Assembly: GCF_027595985.1 (NCBI RefSeq)
Contig: NC_073304.1
Coordinates: forward strand, 146,996,746 to 147,060,745
From: Sorex araneus
Taxonomy: Eukaryota > Chordata > Mammalia > Eulipotyphla > Soricidae
Direction: 5' to 3'
DNA: 64,000 nucleotides
Made by a program: the position numbers and the translations under genes. Position 1 is the stretch's first letter; every line of letters begins with the position of its first letter. The notes below the pieces were generated by a model. That model was not told the DNA's origin. It saw only the letters and a program-made list of their open reading frames with translations, and did no database searches. Of this stretch, positions 12,701-24,700 are shown piece after piece.

Positions 12701-15700
12701 AATTTTGCTTCACCTGTCCGGCAGCCTGGGAATAAAAGAGTACAAACATAAATTGTGGGGGAATTAGGAAAACAAAAACATAACATTCCTGACACAGAAT
12801 AAGTGCTAATAACTGCAACAATTTCAGCTGAAAACATGAACTGAACACAAACATGTATTTGTTTTCAAAATGGAAAAAAAAAAGCAACATGATAGAGTGA
12901 CAAAAAAATGGAAGACAACAAAATAGCACCATTAAAATTTCCAAAGACAGTAAGTCTCACTCATTTAGCAAGCAGAGAAACATAACTGCAGAAATGGGTG
13001 AAAACCCAATAGAGAACATTCTGGTCTAAATAGAAAGGTAGTACAGGAGTCTAAACAGATTGCTGTGATTCTAATTCTGAGTCTACAACTTTCCTGTTGG
13101 GGATATTTTGGGGCAGGGGCTTGGTCCTGCCATGCCTCCATTTCCTATTTAGTAGGGACATTAGTAAGTACTTCAGAAGAACAAAGGAATATGCAATGCA
13201 CTGCTGTCACTGCAAACATTAGAGAGATTCAAGAATCAAAGGCCTTGAAGCAAGGACAGGCTGTGATGTGGAGCTGAACTAGAAGGATGTGACTGAGTTC
13301 ACAGTTTATGGGTTAACAGCCAAGTCAGCCAACAATCCCTCCCTAGCCGCACTGCAAGGTGAAGATTTCTTCATCGCCAGAGGAGCAAAGGAGATACATG
13401 CAGGAGACGTTAACTAGACAAACTTTGAAGTAGTTTCTCAACTCCCGGAGTCTGGGCAAAGCTGAAAAGGCATTCTGTCCACATGTTCAAGGCAACAGTG
13501 ATGGCGGATACTCCTGGAAATCCCGTTCCAAAACAGGAGAGGCTCGAACCAAGAAAGCGCAGACTGTAGTAACAAGCAGACTCCCCTCAAATGATGGGGC
13601 TCCTGCTTTATCATCTATTTCTAGATGCACCAATTCTTCCTGCCACACAGCACCCTGCTCAGTGCTTCCCTCTTAAACCCAGCTGACCAAGGATCGCCGT
13701 GGCATCAGGAATATTCCCAATAAGAGGAAGGCAAAATAAATGCTCAAAACTCAACAGTGCAAAGAAAGAAAATGTTAAAAACAAACCAGAACTTCCCAAT
13801 ACAATAATTACCACCCTCAAAAAAGTATGAGAATATACTATACATCCAAGATCAAATCAGAATGTCATTAAAAAAAAAATAGAAGATGAAACGAGAAACG
13901 ACATTTACATAACTTATAATCGGGCAAAAACTATGAAGCAGACCTGAAACATTCAACAGGGGACCAAAGCAATAGTCCAGCGGGTAGGGCATTTGCCTTG
14001 CATGCAGCCACGCTGAGTTCAATCCCCGGCATCCCATATGGTCCCCCAAGCACTGCCAGGAGTGATTCCTGAGTGCAGAGCCAGGAGTAATCTCTGTGTA
14101 TCGCAGGGTGTGATCCAAAAAAAGCAAAATAAGTAAATAAATAGAAAAACAAAATAATTAATAGTTCATTAGGTTAAGTCTACCCATTCTGGAAGATTTG
14201 AGAAAATCCTTCAGAAGACAATAAAGATGGAAAGGCAAAGGATAAGAGACTTGACAACTGGAGGGTTAAAAAAAGTCAGTGTTCAAAATGATTTCTTCAA
14301 GGAAAGAGTAAATAATACAAAAAGATGGAAATCATTGAAAACATCACTGTCACTGTCATCCCGTTGCTCATCAATTTGCTCTAGCGGGTACAGTAACATC
14401 TCCATTGTAAGACTTCTTGTTACTGTCTTTGGCATATCGAATATGCCACAGGTAGCTTGCAAGGCTCTGCCGTGTGGGCGAGATACCCTAGGTAGCTTGC
14501 TGGGCTCTCCAAGAGGGGCGGAGGAATGGAACCTGGGTTGGACGCCTGCAAGGCTCCTGCCCCATTGAAAACATAATAAAAATAAAAGAAGAAATGTTTA
14601 GGAACAGAGGAAATGTGTTTCTGTACTCAAGGACCTCATGCAATACACAAACGATCCATTAGCATATATGTTACTGAGAAATTAAGAGCACCAGAGACGG
14701 AGCTTTAGAACTAGATTCCATAGTTATGCGCAAAGGTTGCAGAAGTGTTAAGGTCAAGATGGTAGAAGCGCCAGCAGATGGCAGCTCTCATCTCTCTGAA
14801 TAACCTACGGAGCCACAAAATTGCGGTGTGAGTGAGTGCAGGTGCCCCTGGGATACTCTGGCTGGGGCACAGGGGTATGGTGCTGCCGGCAGGTCAACCT
14901 GGGCCTGTGGAGCAAGGGCACTGGCAGCTTGGTTGTGCCCCTCATTCTTCCTCATACCCTGAATCGCTGCTGTGCCTCTGACTGGACTCCAACAACCCAG
15001 GACCAAGTTTCCCCAGAAGTTACACTGCCAAAAATTAGGCACACGAGATTCACACCCACGAACCACCTCGGCTCATTCGTACAAGCTCTTTTATCGGCCT
15101 TGCTTCAGAGACCCATAAATAAACATCAAAAGAGATCAGAAGTCAGTTAGTCTGGGACTTGTGCAAGGCTGTACAGATGGGGTACACCAGAAAGGGGCAG
15201 GTTTGCCAGGGCCCCCTCCCCACCCCTGCAAGCATAACCCCTGGCAGCCACTTGCTCCCACAATCCAAAATCACTACCATGCTCTTGGTTGGACTCCACC
15301 GTCTTGGGACAGACGCCACCAAAATGTCAATCTGCTGAAAATTTGGGTATGCAAGTTTTGTGACGGAAAAAAATATATTATCAATGTTAAACCATGGTCA
15401 AAAGATTTGCAGTTTAGATGAAAAAGCATTGTTTTTACAGGCTCTCTCAGGGTTGGGATAGGCTACATCCTCCCCCTCCCTGTAATTCTGGAAGCCCCAG
15501 CAGTCATGCCCACAATCCAAAGCCACCACCCAGTTGCAAACCATAATGCACAGGAGAGAAAGATCAAGGGAAAAAGGTGCCTGCCACAGAGGTAGGTGGG
15601 GGGTAGGGGTTGAGGTAGGGGGGAGAACTGAGGACACTGGTGGGTAGGAAATGGATAGTGGTGAAGGGATAGGTGCTAGACCTTTGAATAACTGATACCC

Positions 15701-18700
15701 AATCATGAATAGCTTTGTGGTGGCCTATCTCACAGTGATTCAAAGACAGAGAGAGAGAGAAGAGAGAGAGAGAAACAGACAGACAGACAGAGACAGAGAC
15801 AGAGAGAACACGAGACATACACAGATGATGATCTTAGAAAAGAAACCAGGGCATATGAAGAATAAGAACAGCAATCAAATTTTCTAGAGAAATAATAAAA
15901 ATAACAGAGCAATGCCTTCAAACTCTGGAAAATTATTTCCAGCCCAGATTTCCAACTACCTACCAATTGAACATAGTGTGTGTGTGTGTGAAATATAGTA
16001 CTAGGAAATAATCGCATTGAGTGTGGGGACGCACACATGTGTGTACATGTGTGTATGCATGTAAAAAAATAATACTGGAAAATAATTCCACGCACTTAAC
16101 TTTACTGAGAGGAAAGTTCCAGTTATGTCCGGGGACAGCTCAGTGGCACAAGTGCTGCCTTACAAATGTGAATCCTATGCTCCACTCCCACCACATGATG
16201 AGTCAAGTCAGACGAGCTGTCCTTTAGGATCCTGCCACCAAGTGAGTCACCCCTGCCACCAAGGTGTGCAAACACCACACGGGAGATGGTGACCCCAGCA
16301 AGGACGTAAGCAAGCCCTGTAACCAAGGCGGGTGGCCTCCTCTCACAGCAGCAGCCACAAAAGGAGAAGGAAAGAGAAATTTCTACAAAATCATTGACAG
16401 TCTGGGACTGTCAATGAAAGACAGGGCCAAGACTAAAGAAACAACAAAAATAATATCCTAGAGGGAAAACAGCTGTGTACAACAATCACCCACCTTTCGT
16501 TCCTTCCCTCTCTCCATCTCTTCTATCCTTCTTTCCTCCCTCCCTTCCCGTCCTTCCTTTCCCTCCTTTCTTCCTCCCTTCCTTTGTTCCTGGTTTTTGG
16601 CCAACCTGGCATGCTCAGGGCTTACTCCTGGCTCTACTCTCAGGAATCAGGCCTGCTGGGGCTCAGAAGGCCATACCAGATGTTGGGGATCAAACCTGGG
16701 TCAGTGGCATGCAAACACCCTATCCACTGCCCTATTGCTCTGGTCCAAGCAATCTGCCTTCTAATCAGCTAGGAGCACTATTTACATAACAGTACTGTTA
16801 AGGTTGAATACTGATTTAACAACATTTTCAACCAACCAATCTGAGGAAGTGAAGGTGGAGGAAAATGTATATGTGTTCTGCAAATGCATGAGTTCACTCT
16901 TTAACTTCAACAAAGAGAAGTCAAAAGAAAAAAAAAATCACTACAATAATTTCAGCACATTATTTGCAAACAGATGGTAACTAAGGAAAAGAATTAAGAA
17001 AGGCTAACCAAACATTTTCAAAGTATTAATTCCGGAAGAAAAGGAATCGGAAGTAGAAGGGGGGGAAGATAGGGGATAGTTTTCGAGCTCGGACATTTTG
17101 ATATAAAATAATACTCATATAAGAGGAAAGTGAGGGAAACTAATTTAGCACCATCTGAGGTGGTTACCAAATCAAATTTTGATTTGAGAAATGGTAATTA
17201 AAATGTAAGCACTTATCCTGTCCCTCTTTACAGAAACTATAAATCAGTCATAACTCAGTGTCAACTATTGAGGAAGGCTCCAAGAATGTTATCTAGTAAA
17301 TGTGGATGGAACTGATAAAATCTAGGACACCATCGTTAATTTAAAATTACTGATTCAGACAAGCATGTGAACCATTACAAAGAACAATATGTGAATGTGT
17401 GATAAGTAACTAGATATTCAAAAGCATATAGACCACCTTCAGTTACAAAAGGAAAGATGAAACTCTCATCACACTAATGCAGAGTTCTTTTAATAGCAGA
17501 AGTGGTATATTTAATTGTTCAAGCAAATCTAAAGGGTATAACCTGAAGTACACACTGAGAGAAATGTCTTCATCAAACTCGCTTCCATTAGCTCTAACTT
17601 CCAGTTTACATGACAGAGGGGATACAGGCACCTCAGGTGAATCTGATAAACCCAGAAGACAAGGGGAGGGGGAACATCTGGAAAAGATCTGGCCTAGTTC
17701 TAAATAAATCAGTCAGAAAATGAACTGTGCTGGATATAAAAAAAAGAAACAAAGAGCTCAAACAACAAGATGCAATGTGTGGTTTGGATCCAGTTCCAAG
17801 TAGCAGCAGAAGATCCTTTCCGTGATAATGTTTTACTTAGATAAACAAGCACCCTCTTATCTAAGAAAGGTGTCAGTCACCTCTTGGCTTTGTCCTGAGG
17901 CCTGCCTCTTCCCCCAGTGAACAGATCAAGCTGCACAAAAAGTCCTCTGTAAAGAGACCTTAGCCCCACGTCTTCAACGGAGGCTCCTCACAAGCTAAGG
18001 AAGTGCGCCTGACAGTAAAGCCCACAACAACAGCGAAAATCCCCACCACCAGGAGAGATGGAAGATAGGATCTCAGAAACCTCAACAGGGACTTCCCAGA
18101 AATAAAACCTCCTCTCAGATAAAGGATTCAGAGAGGAAATCATAAAGATGGTTGATGAACTCAAAGCAACTATGGAACGAACATCCATTAAACTAAGGGA
18201 AGCTATGGATGCAGCTTTAGAACAGTCCACCAAGATAATCCAGGAAGAAATGAGAGCAGAAATTTCAAAGCTAAGAACAGAAGTGACACTATTAAAAGAA
18301 TCGGTAGATGAAATGAAAAACTCAGTAGGAGCCCTCAATAGTAGAATGACTACAGCTGAAGACAGAATCAGTGAGCTTGAAGATGAGCTGCAGAAAGCAT
18401 ATAGGCAACAACAAATAATGGCAAAAGACTTCAAAATGGCTCTAGAATGAATTAGAGTCTTAGGGGATGACCTCAAGAGAAACAACATAAGAATCACTGG
18501 AGTGCCAGAACCACAGGGAACCAATCCCAACGAAAAAAACACCATTAAAGACATCACTGCTAAGAAATTCCCAGAGCTTGAGTATGCGGGCATCCAGATC
18601 CAAGGAGTCCGAAGGGTGCCAGCTAAAAGGGACCCAAATAAAAAATCCCCAAGGCATATCATAGTCAGAATGATGGATGCCGTGGATAGAGACACAATAC

Positions 18701-21700
18701 TGCAAGCAGCAAAATCAAAGAAGGAAATCATATACAAAGGAGCACCCCTTAGATTCACAGCAGACCTATCACAGGAAACCTTCCAAGCCCGAAGACAATG
18801 GTGGGATATAGTGAAAAAACTCAATGAAATGAATGCCTCACCAAGAATACTTTACCTGGCTCACGGAGAAACAACAGCTCAGGAACTTCATAGACTCAAG
18901 ACCAAATGTAAAAGAAGGACTAAAAGGGCTATTATAAGACAAGGAAAAACCCTACAAGAACAACAAACCCTACAAAAAGATGGCACAAAATCCCAGGACA
19001 ATAATTTCTCTCAATGTTAATGGTTTAAATGTACCAATTAAGAGGCACAAAGTGGCAAAATGGATTCGGAAACTAAACCCAACTTTCTGCTGCCTACAAG
19101 GAACACATCTGAATAGCCAGAACAAACACAGACTCAAAGTCAAAGGATGGAAAAAAAAAATAAAAACAAAGTCAAAGGATGGAAAACAATCCTGCAAGCA
19201 AACAACTCCCTCAAAAAAGCTGGGGTGGCCGTACTAGTATCCGACAACATAGATTTCAGGCTGAAAAAGATCAGAAGAGACAGCGAGGCCATTTTCTACT
19301 CATCAAGGGATATGTACAACAGGAAGAAATCACACTCTTAAACATATATGCACCTAATGAACGACCAGATAAATACTTGAAAGAACTCCTAACAGAATTT
19401 AAGGGGGACATAACTAGCACCTGATAGTAATTGGAGACTTCAACACTGCCTTATCACCTCTGCACAGGTCGACAATAACAACACTCAGCAAGGAAACAAT
19501 GGGTCTGAAGGAAGAAATGGAGGAGACAGGGCTAATAGACCTATACAGGGCTATACACCCCAAAAAGAAAGAATACACATTCTTTTCCAGCACACATGGA
19601 ACGTTTTCCAAAACAGACCACGTTCTGGGCCACAAATTATACCTTAATAGAATCGGGAAGACAGAAATTGCATCAACTATCTTTTCAGACCATAATGCAC
19701 TGAAGATGGAAGTTAATCACACACAGACGCGGAGAGCCAAATCAAACACCTGGAAATTAAACAACTCTCTGTTGAACAATGAGTGGGTCACGAAGGAAAT
19801 CAAGGAAGAAATCAAAAAATACCTCGAAACAAATGAGAATGAAGACACAAGCTACCAGAACCTATGGGACGCAGCTAAAGCTGTGTTAAGGGGAATAGTT
19901 ATAGCTCTGCAAGCTTTCCTAAGGAAGAAAGGGCCTATATAGATAGCCTGACTTCACAGCTCAAGATCTTAGAAGAGGACCAGCAAAAGGAACCCAAACC
20001 AGATTGAAAGAAAGAAATAATAAAACTCAGAGCAGAAATTAATGACATGGAAACCCAAAAAACAATCCAAAAGATCAATGAAACAAAGAGCTGGTTCTTC
20101 GAGAAAATAAATAAGACTGATAAACCGCTAGCAAGACTCACAAAGAAAGAGAGAGGGAGAACTCTAATAAACTGAATCAGAAATGAAAAGGGGGACATCA
20201 CAACAGAAACCGAGGAGATTCAAAAGATCATCAGAGACTACTTTGAAAGTCTGTATGCCACAAAACAAGAGAACCTAAAAGAAATGGACGAATTCCTTGA
20301 TTCCTACAATCTCCCAATACTGAACCAAGACTTGAAGTACCTGAATAGGCCCCAAAATATCAAGGAAATCAAAACTGTAATCAAAAGTCTCCCCAAAAAC
20401 AAAAGCCCAGGTCCAGACGGATTCACTGGTGAATTCTTCCAAACATTTAAAGAAGACTTGCTGCCAGTTCTTCTCAAGCTTTTCCAGGAAACTGAAAAGA
20501 CAGGAACCCTCCCAAACAGTTTTTATGAGGCACATATCTCCCTAATACCAAAAGCAAACAAAGACACCACTAAAAGAAAACTATAGACCAATATCCCTGA
20601 TGAATACCGATGCGAAGACCCTCAACAAAATACTAGCAAATAGAATCCAACAACTCATCAAAAAGATCATACACCATGATTAAGTGGGATTCATCCCGGG
20701 GATGCAAGGATGGTTTAACATTCGAAAATCAATCAACATAATCCATCATATCAAAAAAAGTAAAGATAAAAACATATGATCATATCAATAGATGCAGAGA
20801 AACCATTTGATAAGATCCAACATCCATTCATGATGAAAACTCTCACCAAAATGGGTTTTAGCAGAGCTTTCCTCAAGATAGTCAAAGCCATCTACCACAA
20901 ACCTATGGCAAGCTTTATCATCAATGGGGAAAAACTAAGGGCCTTTCCTCTAAGATCGGGGACAAGACAAGGATGCCCACTCTCACCACTTCTCTTCAAT
21001 ATAGTACTGGAAGTACTAGCAATAGCCATTAGGCAAGAAAAAGATATTAAGGGCATTCAGATAGGAAAGGAAGAAGTCAAACTCTCACTATTCACAGACG
21101 ATATGATACTATATCTAGAGAAGCTTAAAACCTCTACTAAGAAACTCTTAGAAACAATTGACCTGTACAGTAAAGTCGCAGGCTATAAAATCAATACCCA
21201 AAAAACCACGGCCTTCCTATATGCAAACAATGAGACACAGGAAAGGGACATGAAAAAAGCAATCCCATTTACAATCTTGCCCCAGAAAATCAAATACCTC
21301 GGAATCAGCTTAACTAAAGAAGTAAAGGACCTCTACAAAGAAAACTATAAAACGCTACTCCATAAAATAAAAGAGGACATGAGGAAATAGAAACATATCC
21401 CCTGCTCATGGATAGGGAGAATCAACATTGTCAAAATGGCAATACTCCCCAAAGCACTATACAGATTTAACGCGATCCCTATAAGGATACCCATGACATT
21501 CTTCAAAGAAATGGATCAAGCAATCCTGAAATTCATATGGAACAATAAACGCCCACGGATAGCTAAAACAATTCTTGGGAAAAAGATGATGGGAGTCATC
21601 ACCCTCCCCAACCATAAACTTTACTACAAAGCAGTAATAAAACAGCATGGTACTGGAACAAAGGCAGAGCCGTAGACCAATGGAACAGAGCGGAATATCC

Positions 21701-24700
21701 CTACACACAACCCCAAATGTATGATCACTTAATATTTGATGATAAGGGGGCAGGAAATATGAAGTGGAGCAAAGAAAGCCTCTTCAACAAATGGTGCTGG
21801 CATAACTGGATAACCACATGCAAAAGAATGGGCTTAGACCTCGACTTGACTCCATGCACAAAAATCAGATCAAAATGGATTAAAGACCTCAACATCAGAC
21901 CACAATCCATAAGGTACATTGAAGAGAGTGTCGGCAAAATCCTTCACGATATTGAAGCTAAAGGTATCTTCAAAGATGACACAGAACTAAGCAATCTAGT
22001 AAAAAAAGAGATAAACAAATGGGACTATATTAAAATAAGAAGCTTCTGCACCGCAAAAGACACAGTGACCAGAATACAAAGGCAATCTACAGAATGGGAA
22101 AGGATATTCACCCAATACCTATCCGATAAAGGGTTGATATCAAGGGTATATAAAGCACTGGTTGAACTCTACAAGAAGAAAACATCCAACCCCATCAGAA
22201 AATGGGGTGAAGAAATGAACAGAAACTTTTCCAAGGAAGAGATATGAATGGTTAAAAGGTACATGAAAAATGCTCTGCATCACTAATCATCAAAGATATG
22301 CAGATCAAAACAACCATGAGATACCACCTCACACCACAGAGACTAGCACACATCCAAAAGAACAAAAGCAACTGCTGTTTGAGAGGATGTTGGGAGAAAG
22401 GGACCCTCCTGCACTGCTGGTGGGAATGCCGACTGGTTCAGCTCTTTTGGAAAACAATATGGACGCTTCTCAAAAAATTAGAAATTGAGCTCCCATTTGA
22501 TCCAGCAATACCACTTCTGGGAATATATCCTGGAGAAACATAAAAGTATAGTTGAAATGACATCTGCACTTATATGTTCATCATGACACTGTTTACAATA
22601 GCCAGAACCTGGAAAAAACCCGAGTGCCCAAGAGCAGATGACTGGTTAAAGAAACTCTGGTACATCTATACAATGGAATAGTATGCACCTGTTAGAAAAG
22701 ATGAAGTCATGAACTTTGCATATAAGTGGATCAACATGAAAAGTATCATGCTAAGTGAAATGAGTCAGAAAGAGAGGGACAGACATAGAAAGATTGCACT
22801 TATCTGTGGAATATAAAGTAACAGAGTAGGAGACTAATAGCCAAGAATAGTAGTATGCAATACCAGGAGGTTGACTCCATAGCTTGGAACTTGGCCTCAC
22901 ACGCTGGGGGAAAGTCATACCAAATGGAGAAGGGAACACCAAGTAAATTGTGAGTGGAGATCACATGTGGTAAGGGAAATGGGCGCTGAAAGTGGACTAG
23001 TGACCGAACATGATGGCCACTCAATACCCCTATTGCAGACCAGAACACCCAAAAGGAGAGAGAGAGAACAAATTGGAATGCCCTGCCAGAGAGGCGGGTT
23101 GGGTGGGGGGATGGGATTGGGGGGTGGGAGGGATACTGGTTCATTGGTGGTGGAGAATGGACACTGGTGGAGGGATGGGCTCCCGAACACTGCATGAGGG
23201 AAAAGCAAGCACAAAATGTTTGAATTTGTAACTGTACCCTCACTGTGACTAATTTAAAATTTTTTTAAAAATTAAAAAAAAGAAAGAAAGAAAGAAAGGT
23301 GTCAGCCTGTGTTCCCCTTCCTTTAATGGGGATTTTACATTTTTAGAACATTTTAAACTCCCTGAAAACCTATTAAGTCCAGCCCTGTCATCTTCTTGAT
23401 TCTTTGACTTGTTTTCAAGTCGATACACATATTTAAGCACCGTTAGTCTGTCACCCAATGTCTTCTGTCATGCCACCTTTCTATCATCTACAGATCTGGC
23501 AAACTAAAACATCATCATTTGCTAAGTTACTAAACATGCTTAAAAAAAACCCAAAAAGAGATAGGACTAAGTCTTAGCCTTTTCATGCACATTAATCATT
23601 TCTCTACAGGTTGGCAATGTTTCACTAAACAATACAACTGGGGCCTCTAGATAATACTAGTCTGATAACACAGTAAAAATACTGACTAAACACTTATGCT
23701 ATGCTTAGTACTTATCATTCTTTATCATAATTTTCATTCTATCACTTTTTTCCATTTCCAAACCATAGAGGGCTATGGTTACGTGTCAGGAAGTGAGGTA
23801 GAAACCAGTATCACTCTCCTAGCCTGAGTGTGAAGGAAATGTAAGTGGTGAAACAATTGGCCAGTGAGGAAAGGGGTGTTAGAACATGTACCCTGCAAAG
23901 GAGGTTCAAGGAATACAGCACTTAGAACATGCTACTATTAAGGTATTTCTTAATATATGTAATATATATTGTTTTAATAACATATAACATATATGTAATA
24001 TTTTAATACATTTACATCATTTTCTAATCCAGCTTTATGAAGTTTGGAAACACACACACACACACACCCCTAGAAAATTTCTCTGAACACTTTATCAAAG
24101 AACTCCAGAGTTGCTTCTAATAAAATTATTAGAAATAATTTTCTAATTTCCACATGTTCATCATGGTGCCATGTTTCAGTTTAATAAAGACCTTTTACGT
24201 TCCTCTGAGAGACAAGTTCAGGTTCCTCACCAGATAATGAAATTCTCTCTCTATTCCTCTCTCATGGATCCAGCTTCATAAATATTCTCATTTCAGATTA
24301 CAATTATCTTTACTAAGTTACAAACTGCTGGTCAGTGTTAATTCTAGCTGATATCATGATATCATACAGCTGGGATTTGCAACTTACATTTGGAGAAGCC
24401 CTTCTCATAAATACTTTTTACAAATGGAATGGTTGAGTTTCACAATATTTCACTGTGTTTAAATAACAACAAAATGTTTCAAGGCTTGTAATTTAAGAAA
24501 ATAAGCGCAAAGAAGAAAGAAAAACCAGATCCTGAACTTTTTCTGTTCCTATTTCAAAGAAACATTTGCACTTTGGTTTTATTCAGAAATAAATTTCATT
24601 TCAGAATTTCAACATATACTGAGAAGTATATTTAAAAAATTCATGATTAATGTTAAATCATGAGCAAGAGATTTCTAGTTTAGATAAAAAGCATTGTTTT

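Larger units (their letters stand above)
17877..23291 (+). mobile_element. Nearly complete L1 LINE, both ORFs broken, 14-bp target-site duplication
   Basis: A non-LTR retrotransposon of about 5.4 kb. In order: a short 5'UTR remnant (to about 18057), an ORF1 region (18058-19020), an ORF2 region (about 18980-22542), a 3'UTR with a G-rich tract (about 23095-23170) and an A-rich (AAAG)n tail. The direct repeat aagaaaggtgtcag occurs at 17863-17876 and 23292-23305, which is the mark of L1 target-primed insertion. Multiple stops and frameshifts mean it is dead. It sits in the sense of WDR3 and antisense to GDAP2, in a GDAP2 intron. Confidence 0.95.

Noticed and set aside
17988..18824. 278-codon minus-strand ORF
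   Set aside because: It is antisense to the L1 ORF1 coiled-coil region; the Ser/Ile/Leu-rich peptide is the reverse reading of a Lys/Glu-rich gene.
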